Of a DNA stretch of 64,000 nucleotides, positions 30,603 to 42,728 are shown one piece after another. The DNA comes from Aricia agestis. Taxonomy: Eukaryota; Arthropoda; Insecta; Lepidoptera; Lycaenidae. The notes beneath the pieces were generated by a model that was not told where the DNA came from, made no database searches, and was given only the letters and a program-made list of their open reading frames with translations. A program made the position numbers and the translations under genes. Numbering within the stretch: position 1 is the stretch's first letter; each line of letters begins with the position of its first letter. The DNA lies in NCBI RefSeq assembly GCF_905147365.1, contig NC_056418.1, forward strand, positions 13,825,262 through 13,889,261. Reading direction: 5' to 3'.

Positions 30603-30976
30603 ATATATATATATATTGGGAACGGACGTAAGAGTGGAACATTAATTACTTAAATGTAATTAATTCAAAATTTTGACATAAGCCCCAAACATTATCTGTC
30701 AAACTCTTCATTAAATTGAAGGTTAATCTCAATTATATGTTATACGGCGGTAAGTATCATAATATTATTATGTTTGAAGTCAGTAATATAAGTATACTGC
30801 CGTCAAAATGAACGGTATTAATTGCACTATAAAACGCTTTAAAGCTGTCTCTGATTCTTTATTACTCTGGGCGAAGTAAATTACTGAGTTCAGGCTTCAG
30901 TAATTACGATAGCTCAAATTATGTTATTTATACTCAAATTGTTTTGAGAAAATATTTAAAAGGTGTTTCTTTAAGT

Positions 30977-31234
<258 letters not shown>

Positions 31235-31235
31235 T

Positions 31236-31722
31236 AATATCTACCTGTATTTCAGCCCGATCGGTCCAGTGGTTTGGGCTGTGCGTTGATAGGTGCGTTG
31301 ATAGATCACCATGTCAATCAGTCACCTTTTATATATATATAAAAGGTGACTGATTGACATGGTGATCTATCAACGCACAGCCCAAACCACTGGACCGATC
31401 GGGCTGAAATTTGGCATGCAGGTAGATATTATATTTTCGTTTGATAATAATATCATTATTTAGAAATAGATCACCATGTCAATCAGTCACCTTTTATATA
31501 TATATAAAAGGTGACTGATTGACATGGTGATCTATCAACGCACAGCCCAAACCACTGGACCGATCGGGCTGAAATTTGGCATGCAGGTAGATATTATGAC
31601 GGAGACATCCGCTAAGAAAGGATTTTGATCAATTCTACCTCCAAGGGGTTAAAATAGGAGTTGAAAGTTTGTATATAATAATACTTCTTAACGCGAGCGA
31701 AGCCGCGGGCAAAAGCTCGTAA
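31236..31722. repeat. Fold-back series of Hel-B pieces
   Basis: Order: Hel-B piece on - (31236-31331), TA spacer, Hel-B piece on + (31342-31433), a second copy of the arm sequence ATTTTCGTTTGATAATAATA (31433-31467), a short - piece (31468-31495), TA spacer, then a Hel-B copy on + to GCGGGCAAAAGCTCGT (31502-31720). Each junction reads the same DNA backwards, as template switching would give. Confidence 0.8.
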
Positions 31723-31975
31723 TATTATAAAAATAAAAATATTTTTATTCAATTGCGAAAATACTATACAAATTATAACAAAACCTAGCACACATTACGA
31801 GTATATGATTAAACTTGTATTGGACATAGGCTAATTCTCATCACCAATTTCAATTTTAGTGGGATACTAATCGCGTCTGCAGTAGCGAGAGTAAGCCCCT
31901 AGAGTCTAGAGTCTACACCTACAATAATATTGAACAACTTATTTGACAACAAGATTGATAGGCGGGCGCGTTAAA

Positions 31976-32312
31976 TATTATTTATTTATTTTATTTATTT
32001 AATTCAGGCATCTTGGCCCATATTATAAATACCTTATAGACTAACATACATACAATTATACTAAAAACTAACACTAACACTAAAACACTAAACACGTATT
32101 GTCTGCGACGTGGAGCGCGACGTGTTCGGAAGTCGTCCTCGGAACCTCCTGCAGACGACTCCAATCGGCCAGAACTCCTCCTTCTCGAAGGTCGGTAGAT
32201 GGTGCGTCGGGACTCTCACCACAAAGGAGCTAAAATTCACTTTGTGGCGGGACTCCAAGCGCTCGACCCTCAAGACAAAGTGGGTCTTGCTCCTGATGTA
32301 GTCCACGACCTG
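31976..32312 (-). pseudogene. LINE ORF1-like C-terminal relic with poly(A)-like tail
   Basis: The complement reads DYIRSKTHFVLRVERLESRH, FSSFVVRVPTHHLPTF and EFWPIGVVCRRFRGRLP then a stop at about 32088. The SSF-V-VP and FWP-GV-RRF blocks are typical of ORF1/gag-like proteins of insect LINEs. About 110 bp later an AAATAAAATAAATAAATA tail (31977-32000 on +, as TTTATTTATT) suggests a retrotransposed 3' end. Confidence 0.5.
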
Positions 32313-32420
32313 CTACATATATTAACCCTAGACGGTCAATAATATTGCACAATACGTTATACGTGATAATGCTCAATAAAATCGATCGTCTAGGGGCCCG
32401 CTAATGGCTATATTCAAACG

Positions 32421-32459
32421 CGTAGCACAGCTACGACGTTAGCGCGTAGCTGTGCTACG
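32421..32459. repeat. Perfect hairpin, 15-bp arms
   Basis: CGTAGCACAGCTACG at 32421 and its complement at 32445, 9-nt loop. Further CGTAGC/GCTACG words continue to 32510. Confidence 0.8.
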
Positions 32460-32637
32460 GATTCGTAGACGTGCTACGAGACGTAGCTATCGCTACGGCG
32501 CGGCCTACGCATTATTTCCTACTCAATCTCTGTTTTTTTTTTCATAATATCGTCGCGTATGTGCTTTCTCTTTCAAACATTAGTGCGCAACCTTCTTAAA
32601 TCTGTGTGCGCAAGTTTGTCGCCGCAACATTATGCAA

Positions 32638-33255
32638 ATCTATACACATTATAAAACAAAGTCGCCTTTTTCCCCTCATGTCCCTTTGTTCCCTTTAATC
32701 TTTAAAACTACGCCACGGATTTTGATGCAGTTTTCTTTAATAGATAGAGTAATTTAAGAGGAAGGTTATAGTTATAATAACATTCATTAAATAATTACAT
32801 TTTTTCCGCTTACATTGCAAAGGCGGGCTAAACCCTACGAGATTTATCAAAATAATGTACCATGTATTGTACACATTAAAAAAGTTCTACAGAAAACTTC
32901 CCGATGGTATATGTCTATATCTTATGGATATCCCACAATGACATTTTTTGTCATTTTCTTTTTACGACAAAGAATGGCAAATTTTAAATACAGCATTAAT
33001 CCTTATCCAATGAAATAACTTAAATACATTGTTGATTTAATGTAGATCTATATGGCCTTTTACAGCATATGTTTTAAATGAATTTCGAAGATATCACAGA
33101 TTTTAAAATTGCGAGAAGTAGCTTTTGCGGCGGTACCGACCAATGCGGGCCACGGGTAGTAATAATGGATACAAGTCAAAACTGCTGAATTGATTTTAAT
33201 AATTTTTTCAGTGGCTATATATTTTATACCCGATGCGAAGCCGGAGCGGGCTAGT
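32638..33255 (+). mobile_element. Hel-F Helitron-like element
   Basis: Starts near TCTATACACATTATAAAACA AAGTCGCC and TCATGTCCCTTTGTTCCC; ends ACCCGATGCGAAGCCGGAGC GGGCTAGTA with a GC-rich hairpin before CTAGT. A second, inverted copy lies at 44017-44530. Confidence 0.7.
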
Positions 33256-33848
33256 ATGAATTTATTTAAAAACCGTACCCAGAAAAATACGGATTTTATT
33301 GATTTGACCCAAAACTACAATTTTAGTTTCACGTAGTTTTAAACCATTTCGTGTCACTAACGTGTTACGCGACATATTTTCTAAAACAGGCAACAAAACT
33401 TTATTTTAATTTTTTAATTTAAAACGCTCAAACGATTGTCGGACACGCAATTTTTTAACAGCAATGCCCATGTCGCGGCCGAACTTTTGTATTTATTACT
33501 TGTAACACAATATACTAGTATTACATAGTAATAATTACTTTTATGTTGTTTAAATTTCGTATAACGTTAATATTTTTGAGTTTAATACTGCGGGTTCGAA
33601 ATACCGGTGTTTAAAGCTTATGTTATTAGATTAATTCTTATACATAAAATTACGTGTCACGTTGTTTATCCGCGATGGACACCGATTTAAAACGTGATTT
33701 ATACACCGCGTGCAATTTGCTTCAACTGGAAAGGTAGGGGATAGCTTACATCTCAACGGGTAACGGTAGTAGAAAATTAGTCACGGAGGTCGCCATGTTT
33801 TTTTACAAATGGCATCTATGTCACAGCAACGCGTGGCCGTAATATTAG
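33256..33848. other. A/T-rich spacer
   Basis: Nothing recognised. Confidence 0.35.
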
Positions 33849-33851
33849 TAA

Positions 33852-34262
33852 GAGCCTGTCCAGATGAGGCGTTTTACGCGCGAGTGCGCAACTCGCACGT
33901 AAAACGCGCGTACCCTAGATACTAGAGCTACGTATAATATATCCCGTCCAACTGATGCGTACGCGCGTTTCCTTACTCGCGCGTAAAACGCGTGCAATGA
34001 GCGGACCTCTCGTCTCGCCCGTTTGACGCGCAAGCAACGCGCGAGTCGAGATACTTGGGTGCCATTGCATTGCAGCGTCCAGTACAACGCGCGAGTCCGT
34101 TGCGAGTGGACGTATTTGATAACGATGGAGCGTAATAACTTCTATACGGAAATTTGATCCCTCTCAGCGTAGTAACGCACGTAGAGCGCGGTATCTGGAT
34201 GCAACAGAAATTGAAACGCGCGTATGGACTTCGCGCGTAAAACGCCTCATCTGGACAGGCAC
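33852..34262. mobile_element. CpG-rich MITE, TAA duplication
   Basis: Inverted ends GAGCCTGTCCAGATGAGGCG TTTTACGCGCGA and the complement; TAA at 33849-33851 and 34263-34265 fits a Harbinger-type insertion. The interior has many ACGCGCG words, giving a CpG-rich patch of 411 bp. Confidence 0.85.
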
Positions 34263-34664
34263 TAAACTATAAAATTTATTAAAATAAACCATTCGGGACA
34301 GTTCACCGTGTTCTGTTTATATCTGGATCGTAAACATGATATACGGCGGGCATTTTGTTAAATAATATATTTTTATAATAGTCCAGTAACAGGAGACGTG
34401 TTTTTTGTTCTTAGTGTTTGGATTAAATGATTTATTTTATGTTTGATTCTCATTTATGACTATGTGTATAGTTGAAAGTAGATTAGTTTACTATAAAATT
34501 CAATTATTTTTATGTAAAATTTAAATTACGATTAGTTTCATAAAACCAAAACTAGAAAAGTTTAATACGATGAAGTAGCTGACACATAATATTGAGTTTT
34601 ATTATACAGGAGATTGATACTAGACCGTTTGAATCACATAAGCGTGATTTTAGGTAATACAGAC

Positions 34665-35438
34665 CAGTGTTCCGCGAACTTTTTGTGTTCAAGGTACAGC
34701 TATAAAAATGAATTTTGAAGATACACCATTAAATTAATTAGTGTGTACGGGGGAGCTCTGTTCCCAAATCCCATTCCTTTCGTCGATCGGCCTGAGATGT
34801 TGCCATTTTTAGGGTTCCGTACCTCAAAAGGAAAAAACGGAACCCTTATAGGATCACTTTGTTGTCCGTCTGTCCGTCTGTCAAGACCCTTTTTCTCAGG
34901 AACGCGTGGAGGTATGAAGCTGAAATTTATATCAATTACTCAGGTCTACTGTCCCTTGAAGCTGTGAAAAAATCAAACTTCTAAGCCAACGCAATCAAAA
35001 GATACAGCCGTTTATGCCGCAAATTTTCGACACTTGCAAGGGAATCAAAACCTACAGGGTGCTTCCCGTGAACTCAGAATCTTGAAATTTGGTACGAAGC
35101 AACGTCTTATAGCATAGATAAAGGAAAAATTACGAAAACCATAAATTTTTAGTTACATCACATAATATATTTTTTTTTAATAATTTTAAACTTACTACCC
35201 ATTTCCTCATAAACGCGTAGAGGTATTAAATTGAAATTCATACCAAATACTCAGGTCTATAATACCTTTAAGCTGTCGGAACCCTCGGTGCGCGAGTCCG
35301 ACTCGCACTTGGCCGGTTTTTTTTTGTTCTTATAAACTAGGAATATGTAGGAAAAAAATCATGTTTTATGGCACACCAAATACTGGCCACGGTACACCAG
35401 TGTGCCGACTGCCGATGCACACCTTTTGCGGAACACTC
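34665..35438. mobile_element. hAT-S element, copy 2, split by Rep-T
   Basis: Left end CAGTGTTCCGCGAAC, right end CCTTTTGCGGAACACT. It is inverted relative to 16725-16953: for instance TTCGTCGATCGGCCTGAGAT GTTGCCAT mirrors the first copy. Rep-T occupies the middle. Target duplication is eroded. Confidence 0.75.
34811..35320 (+). mobile_element. Rep-T, young copy 2
   Basis: Near-identical to 22322-22840. It sits between GCCATTTTT and TTTTTGTTCTTATAAAC of hAT-S, exactly where copy 1 of hAT-S reads GAACAAAAAATGGC, so the insertion went into a run of about six T with no visible loss. Confidence 0.85.
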
Positions 35439-35692
35439 ATGTAAACGTCATTTATGTTACCAAAAACACTATAGCCCTTATTTTGTTCATTGTTTATCTA
35501 GTACTTAATTAGTTATCAATTCTTGTTCTGTTTTTAAAATTCTAAATTGTGACCATTGTCTATCGCTGCCTTGTTTTTATTATTAGCAGTTTTCTATCTG
35601 TGGAAACTTTTAATTGGTTTTCTTGTATCTATATTTAGATTCTATATGTATGTTAGCTGTAAGTTTTCTAAAAATTAATAAAATAAACAAAA

Positions 35693-35893
35693 TCTTATAT
35701 CTTTAAATTAGCAATTCTTGTATATATAAATATATAATTGGAATCTCGAAATCGGCTCCAACGATTTTCATGAAATTTAGTATATAGGAGGTTTCGGGGG
35801 CGATAAATCGATCTAGCTAGGAATCATTTTTAGAAAAGGTCATTTTATTCGTGTTTTATCGAATACCGAGCAAAGCTCGGTCATATAGCTAGT
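35693..35893 (+). mobile_element. Hel-C Helitron-like element
   Basis: TCTTATATCTTTAAATTAGC to ACCGAGCAAAGCTCGGTCAT ATAGCTAGT. It has the perfect hairpin ACCGAGC-AAA-GCTCGGT. Confidence 0.85.
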
Positions 35894-36061
35894 AAAAAAA
35901 AAATTGTGTGTCCCCGGTATAACACTCGGCGACATTTGGCGCGCGCGTCCTCCATTAATTCACTTGATTATTTCATGTGGCGACGCGCGCCCTTCACCTT
36001 GTGGACTGACCACAGACGTTGAAATGTCGAGATGTGTTCTCCATTCAATTTTTGTTTTATA

Positions 36062-36200
36062 ATATAATAATAAAATATCTATGGACGCTTAACACCACGT
36101 CAGTCTGGCCCCGTGGTAAGTACCTGAAGGACTTGTGTTACGGGTACCAGACAACGGAAAACTATACATACATTTAAGATTTTTATTATATTATACACAA
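36062..36200 (-). mobile_element. SINE-1 3' fragment
   Basis: ATCTATGGACGCTTAACACC to ATTTAAGATTTTTATTATAT; the tRNA head is missing. Confidence 0.75.
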
Positions 36201-36325
36201 TACACATATATTTAGGTAATACACAGCCAAGACCGTCATGTATCAAGACATAAGACAGGGGCATGATCATGCGAAGCAAAAATACGAGTATTATCTGACA
36301 TTTGAGAAACATTCTGCTTCATTGA

Positions 36326-36573
36326 CGATCTCTGTGGCTCAAGCCGGGGGTCGCGGGTTCGAATCCCGCCGACGGAACAAAAAGTTTTCAAAGTTCCTGG
36401 GTCATGGATGTGTAATTGTGAATTAAATATGTGTATCATATAATAAAAATCTTAAATATATGTATAGTATAAAAATAATAAAAATATTTCCGTTATCTGC
36501 TACCCGTAACATAAATCCTTCAGGTACTTACCACGGGGCCAGACTGACGTGGTGTGAAGCGTCCATAAATAAA
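36326..36573 (+). mobile_element. SINE-1, near-complete copy
   Basis: CGATCTCTGTGGCTCAAGCC then B box GGTTCGAATCC and the usual body to CGTGGTGTGAAGCGTCCAT AAATA. About 20 bp between A box and B box are lost relative to 5859, so the tRNA part is internally deleted. Confidence 0.85.
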
Positions 36574-37688
36574 AAAAATATATTATGTCTTTTATTCCGG
36601 CATATATCTACAACATGTAACTCTACTGTCCCTCGGGTGTAACGCGTGTGACATTCCGAAGTCCGGGTACCGCCATCTTAATACGGAGCCGGCGGCCCGT
36701 GAAATGGACAATTCTTATTCTACGTCTAGACTCCATAGTCTATAATCTGTACTTTACTGGCTTTATTGTATAGCAGTGTACAGTCCGACAAGGCTTTATT
36801 TGGGCGCTGCAGCTGGTAAAGGAGAACTGTCAAATATGACGTTCTTGTATGATAAAAGCGTTTAGTTCCTTTTCTCGCCACGTTCATAAAAAGCAATGTC
36901 GAACTGTAGATAATATTACAGTCTATAGTTCTATACTGTAGACTACACCAAGGCCAAGTTTCACCAATCAGTTTCCTCGACGTTTTGTCTCTGTCGCTCG
37001 GTATGGGTAAACAGCGACAACCTCCTTCTGAAAACAGATTATTTCAAAAGAAATAAGTTAAAAAGGTTCGTAGTTCGTACCCATAGGTAATATTATATTT
37101 TTAACTGTCGATTATCATAGGTATAGATTATAAAACCGAGTCACATACTCCCATGTCATACCCAAAGCTTACAGACTAAGCCGGAGACAAAGAATAATTT
37201 TTAATACGCCAATGTCGTTCCACTGTAATATTGTCACAAATAAACGCGTTATTTCCGCGCGTCCCCGTTACACGTTACAAATAACGTTTTCGGGCCGCGG
37301 TGACAGCTTGATGGCTCCGCAAAGTGTTACATTGTCGCGATGATGATGCGAATTTGTTGTATTTTTTATTTTTGAAAGAAAGGAAAGGGCGAAGGCGAAA
37401 GGGGGTGGAAAGGGAGGAACGAAATTGTCTGTCTACTAAAAACTTTCACCGTAATATATTTTTTCAGTCATCGTAGCATGACATGACTTAGCAGTAGTGT
37501 GAATGAGAGGTGGACCAATGTCCGTTTCAAATAGTTGGAATTAACTGCCTATTCAGCCTTATTCAAACCCTATATGAAAAAAGCTTTTATTTTTCTAGAG
37601 TAGGTATGTCAAATATTTCTAAACATATAAGTATTTACTTAATCAGTAGATCACGTGCTTAAAGTATCCAGTTCACTTTACCGTACCT
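36574..37688. other. Long spacer
   Basis: No gene supported. A purine-rich stretch (GGAAAGGGCGAAGGCGAAAG) lies at 37371-37425; short inverted words TCTATAGT/ACTGTAGA at about 36905-36955. Confidence 0.35.
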
Positions 37689-37962
37689 TATACAGGGTGG
37701 AACAAAAATAATGATAATACTTTAGAGTTTAGGGTGTGTACGTGTTCCTTGTAGAGAGTTCACTGTGAAAGTAGCAGCGCTGAAAGACCAAAATTATTTT
37801 TTCACTTTTGTATGGGCAAGGGCCAGAGCGTCACGAGTTTCCCCATACAAAAGTGAAAAAAAATGTTGGTCTTACAGCGCTGGTACTTTCACAGTGAACT
37901 CTCTACAAGGAACACGTACACACCCTAAAGTATTATCAATTATTTTTGTTACACCCTGCATA
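37689..37962. mobile_element. Pal-1 MITE, full copy
   Basis: ATACAGGGTGGAACAAAAAT to TTTTTGTTACACCCTGCATA; mirrored GAGAGTTCACTGTGAAAGTA and CTTTTGTATGG. Confidence 0.85.
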
Positions 37963-38162
37963 CACACTACACAGTATAACCCAATTATAAGATTCAATAG
38001 ATAATTTACCATAATAAATCTTCGATGGAAATCTAGTTAACCACATATCAAAGTTGGCAAAGCTCGGCGAAGATTCGGTAGTTATCGCACGAAGTTACTC
38101 CGTCTGCCGTCAGCGTTTGCCCTCACTTCACATGTTGTTTCATAACTTCTATAACTATTTTT

Positions 38163-38215
38163 TTAACCAACTTTCAAAAATAGAGGAGGTTATAATATAT
38201 TCGGCGGTTAATTTT
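38163..38215 (-). mobile_element. Fragment of a dispersed repeat
   Basis: The complement ends CTATTTTTGAAAGTTGGTTA AAAAA, like the 27570-27610 block on +. Confidence 0.4.
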
Positions 38216-38216
38216 T

Positions 38217-38530
38217 TGAAGTGAAAACTTCTTTAGCGGCGTTGAGCACTTTTGTGGGAGGGGTAAAAACTGTGAAACTCGCGTCAGATTCTCGTGCTGA
38301 CCGAAAAACCGTAAGACGGTTGGAGAGTAGTGTTGTAACATCGAAATGGATTAATCGAACAATCGAATATTTTTTAATCGATTGTAAGGGTTTCGATTAA
38401 TTAAAAAATCGTTTTTTTTTAAATCGATTTTCATAAAAAATAGGTTAAAAATTTAATCGATTGTAAGGGTTTCGATTAATTAAAAAAAACAATTTCTTAC
38501 ACGACGTTAATAATCAAGTTTTCACTTCTG
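38217..38530 (+). mobile_element. Rep-K, copy 2
   Basis: Inverted partner of 134-546. GAAGTGAAAACTTCTT at the left and AAGTTTTCACTTC at 38516-38529 form inverted borders. It carries the same reading frame (EVKT-like, then ASDSRADRKTVRRL). Confidence 0.6.
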
Positions 38531-38781
38531 CCGGCACTCCTGGAGTGTAACCCGTCTTTTTTTGTACTTAGTATAAGGCCACGTTACTCGTGTTGTCGGA
38601 ATGGAATAACGCATAATATAGTGGCGTTGCAACGCCGCACGACAGAACGCATTCAATATTTCATGATATTATGTAGTTGATGTTTTGTCGTCAGACGCGA
38701 TGTTTTGACGAATCGACAGAAAGCATAAAAGAAGCACATCATGGCTGAATGTCACACCGTCGAGTTTCACACCCTGTTTAT
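38531..38781. other. Spacer
   Basis: TGCCGGCACTCCTGGAGTGT AACCCG at 38529 resembles GCCGGCACTTACACAGTGCG GCCCG at 45117. No gene seen. Confidence 0.35.
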
Positions 38782-38789
38782 GTTATTAC
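38782..38789. repeat. Target site duplication, left
   Basis: GTTATTAC, identical to 39671-39678. Confidence 0.9.
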
Positions 38790-39670
38790 TAGAGATGGGC
38801 ATTTACCCGGTAAAAAACCAGAGGCTCGGGTAAATACCCATTTATACCTATTTTTACCCACCCATTTTCATTGTATATCGGGTATAAATTAAAATCAGTT
38901 TATATCTCTAAAATATTAGCTAAAACAGATAATGTGACCCTTCTGATAAATAAAAATGACTGTTAAAAATGGCGTTTTCGCTAAATACACCGACAATCAC
39001 GAGCGGCCATTGCTTACGTAGTCGATGTTGAGGAAATACACTGCTCGTGATTGGTGGATTCAAGTGGTGTCCTATACAACTTAAATACACAATAATTATT
39101 GATTTGATTAAGTTCTTTTTTTAATTATGAAGACTAGATATTATATGTATGCTGTACACGAGTATGCGTAAATTTTACTTTTTATACCTGTATTATTATC
39201 TAGATTATTACTTGGAAGCGAAATTCAAAATCATTGTTATAGTAAATATTCGCATACTTACTATATATTTTTGTTATTATTTACATGTACTAAATCTTGT
39301 ATATAGCGATTAAAAAAGTGTTACATAATAATATATAAATCGTGCACGACAAGAGTTGTAAAAATTATAATAATAATTATAATGATTAAATTTTTTCTTT
39401 ATTGTGCCTTTTTTTAATCTGTTGTATGTTATTTTTAATATTAAATTAAAATTTTGAGTTTTATAACTCAAAATTTTACATAGTAAATCGCAATATTAAG
39501 GGTTTAGCCAATAAAGTAATGTTTTACATATTATATTTAAAGACTCGTCAATATTTACCCGGTATTTTTAATTTATACCCGGTAAGAATGGGTATATTTT
39601 AATTTTTACCTATTCCGCCCATTTTTACCAATTTTTACCTACCCAATTTTTACCCACCCGCCCATCTTTA
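38790..39670. mobile_element. hAT-like element, non-autonomous
   Basis: 881 bp with ends TAGAGATGGGC and GCCCATCTTTA, the common hAT end class. Just inside lie several TACCCGGTA/TTTTTACCCA subterminal repeats on both sides. The exact 8-bp duplication proves the borders. No transposase frame is visible in the A/T-rich middle. Confidence 0.9.
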
Positions 39671-39678
39671 GTTATTAC
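39671..39678. repeat. Target site duplication, right
   Basis: GTTATTAC, identical to 38782-38789. Confidence 0.9.
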
Positions 39679-40437
39679 TTATTACTTTAAACTTGTGGAC
39701 TGAATTAGATGTTAGATGTAAAATATAAGATAAACATAAAGTTAATTACGTTTATAAAAGAATAGATGTTGCGTCTATTACAAAAGATAGGTTGTGAAGA
39801 CAGAAGTGAAGTTCCAGTGTTGCTAGCATTCCTGTGTTGCCAGATGACGCGAACGGAAGACATCTTGATACTCGCGTTTTGCCCATTAAAAAAGTAATAA
39901 TCGTGTATGGTTATTCTAAATCGCCCAATCGCGTACACATCCACAACCCCTTTCCACCACCCGATCAATTAAACATTTTTTTGGGTCCACAGGAAGTACA
40001 GAGCAACTGTTTGGAGAAAAAGAATGAAAATCGCTGAGCATACATTTTTTTCAATTTTTTCCCCACCCCACTTCACCCACACCCACCGTCCACGGCCTGC
40101 CAGCACGCAGATTATTAGAAAAGGTTGTTCAGGGAAGTAGCTAACGGAGTTTTAATACAGCTAAAGCCACATGGCCGATTTGGTCGTCAGCTCTTAGTCG
40201 AAAAGTGTTGAAGGCTCCACTGCAATAATGATGAATGTCCTTGGTAAAATTGATTTTTAAAGATAATTGGGTTTTTAAATTTAGAACGGTATTACAAAAC
40301 CTTGGAATTAAAGATTTTGAACTACCTGTGACGTTTTAGCCGTGTAGCCGAAATATACCTAAAAAACTTATTTATCACGGGACTACAAGTAATATTGCTA
40401 ATTTTGTAAATACATTTTAAAGATATTATTTCAAGTA
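39679..40437. other. Spacer
   Basis: Overlapping ORFs at 39705-40037 have no recognisable domain. A CCCCACCCCACTTCACCCAC run near 40062. Confidence 0.35.
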
Positions 40438-40926
40438 TCTATATATTAATACGTGAGAGAAAAACTTTGTAACCCTTTTTACGAAAAATGGGGAAACGTA
40501 GGTGCATGAAATTTTGCACAGTTATAGTTTATATGGTGAAGGAGTGCGTCGAGCTAATATTATTTTAAAATTATGCTTTTATCATATATATTTTTAACAA
40601 ATAAAATGTTACACACACTACGACACTACTAATAGGAAAAATGACAGATTTTTGAGTGACAAGCCTATACATACGAATTATACTCTTATTTATGGTTGCA
40701 GTCTGTTGACAACAAGTTGACAATTTAAAAATGGATTCTTGTTTTTTTTTTTTAATTTTAGATACTATTAGACAATGCTTAAACGGCCAGGCTGAGATCA
40801 GCTGAGTCCCAGAGACAAGAATTTAAAAAAACTATGATGAAGTCAATATTTTTTTACAAAATATAGGTAGCAGTCCTAATGTCGTTGCAAGTAAGGTCGA
40901 ATTTCGACCATTGGGCGATCTCTAGT
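40438..40926 (+). mobile_element. Hel-D Helitron-like element, copy 1
   Basis: TCTATATATTAATACGTGAG at the 5' end; 3' end GGTCGAATTTCGACC then ATTGGGCGATCTCTAGT. The hairpin close before CTAGT is typical. 489 bp, no ORF. The second copy lies only 1.8 kb away. Confidence 0.85.
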
Positions 40927-41561
40927 ATTAATAATATCTTAAGATTTTAATTTTTTGGACGTTCATCACTATTGCAGTGGACCTCTCATTTATTATCGTA
41001 TCTACAATTTCCTCGCTCTATGGCTTTTAATCAAGCGACAAATTGCGAAGATAATAATTAAAACGCGCATACAAGAAGTGTACATATACAAGTTTGGTTC
41101 GGTAACATTTAGCACTGTCTGTACTAGAAACTCAAGTCGCATGGAGTTTGACAAATAGAAACGAGCTGATTTCGCATTCCCAACTTTGGGAATTTGTGTT
41201 TGAAAACTTCCGACCAATCAAATCGTGTTAGGCAGTAAGAGGGAGAGGATGAAAATGGAGAAAAAAAGTTTACTACAATTTATTTTATCGAGTTCTTTAA
41301 CTTATTACTTACCAGAGAAAATGGTCTAAGTATTGAAAAAATGGTTTGTTTGTTCCGTAATTGTTTCTGCCATTAGGAATCTGCTTCTTGCTGAATATTT
41401 TAATTCACTAAACGGATTACACTGCGGAACTAGCGGTGGAAGTCGAAGTCGAAGTCAAAAGACGGGACGGTGGGTTATTACCACCTCTCTTGCGCCGCGC
41501 CGGCGGCCTACTCTCTATGTCTTACGGATTTTTGATCCATCTCAATGATTATATCTATCCT
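40927..41561. other. Spacer
   Basis: No gene supported. A short GAAGTCGAAGTCGAAGTC run at about 41440. Confidence 0.35.
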
Positions 41562-41707
41562 GGGGCCGTACCACGAAACCGTTTTGAGACTCAAACAATC
41601 GTACGAGAATGCCGCGTCCTACTCTTAACAAACGTGAAATGACGTTGTTAGAGCGGGACGCGGCATTCTCAGCCGATTGAGTCTCAAAACGGTTTCGTAG
41701 TAGGCCT
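41562..41707. mobile_element. Pal-2 MITE, copy 2
   Basis: GGGGCCGTACCACGAAACCG TTTTGAGACTCAAACAATCG mirrored at the right; the best copy. Middle AACAAACGTGAAATGACGTT. Confidence 0.85.
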
Positions 41708-42146
41708 ACTGAAGCTAGTTTACCACTTTTACAACGACACCAGAGTAGATTTATTTCCCTTCAAATATTACATATCACATGACCATCATAATAAAGTTAA
41801 TCTGACTTATACCGGGATGAAACCCGGATAATAATTAATGAACTCCAATTACAACTCGACTGAAATTTCTCGAAAAACATTCCGTATTCCGTTTCGGACG
41901 TGAAAAATGGCCGACTGCCGAGCATCTATGTTATCTTTCGTTTAATTCATGAAATGTTAATTTCTCAATTATTATGTGAATAAATTAAGATTTGGATTTG
42001 GCTTTGGATTAATGTTGAATGATTCTTTTAAATCCATCTTCTGAAAATCAGAAATGAAAACGTTCATTTATCATACCTTACTCATAAAAATATTTACACA
42101 ACGAACTTCAGCGTAATTGGGCATTTATGGGAATTTATCCATGCTA
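41708..42146. other. Spacer
   Basis: Nothing recognised. Confidence 0.35.
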
Positions 42147-42725
42147 CACAGGGTGTAACAAAACATAATAATAATAATCTTCATTTAAAAACTTTTAGCT
42201 CCTGTTACATTGTGTTGTTATATGACCTAACAGTACAATACAGTTGTATACGAACTTACGAAGACAATAAATAACAGACTTTACATATATTGTATACCTT
42301 TTTCACTGGGCGCCTGTCTATCATAGTAATAATTTAAGGGTGTCAATATTGTGACCCTTTAAATACATAAATGAGTTCACTGTGAAATTAGCAGTATTGA
42401 AACAGCAAATTCTTTTTTTGAGATTTAGGCTGAAGCCAAACGAGCGTAATTTGTGAGTCGTGAGTAGCAGAATTTCGGCTGGCAGAAATTCTGCTACATT
42501 CAGCTTCATACAAAAGTCCTGTTTGATTCACACGAGCGTAATTTTGTGAGTCATGATATGAAAAGATATTTACGCGGCTGAAATTCTGTGACTCACGACT
42601 CACAAAATTACGCTCGTTTGGCTTCACCCTTATGTGGGCCAGCGTCATGAGTTTGCCCATAAAAAATTTAAAAAAGTGACTTAAAGTTACTCTTTTACAG
42701 TGATCTCTGTACAGGGGACTTATAC
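42147..42725. mobile_element. Pal-1 MITE, diverged and interrupted
   Basis: Left end CACAGGGTGTAACAAAACAT; inner landmarks GAGTTCACTGTGAAATTAGC (42373) and ACAGTGATCTCTGTACAGGG (42697). A second MITE is inserted at 42428-42632. Confidence 0.6.
42428..42632. mobile_element. MITE nested in Pal-1
   Basis: GGCTGAAGCCAAACGAGCGT AATTTGTGAGTC at the left, complement at the right ending CGTTTGGCTTCACCCT. An extra internal copy of the ACGAGCGTAATTTTGTGAGT segment sits at 42532-42551. Confidence 0.8.
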
Positions 42726-42728
42726 AAA

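Larger units (their letters stand above)
29178..30632. mobile_element. Composite fold-back element holding a LINE
   Basis: ACGGCCGTTCCCAATAT at the left and ATATTGGGAACGGACGT at the right are inverted ends. Inner blocks GATCTATCTCTGGTTTTGCC (29200) and the complement, given twice (29812-29832 and 29852-29872), extend the inverted structure. A 5'-truncated LINE occupies 29872-30601. Confidence 0.55.
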
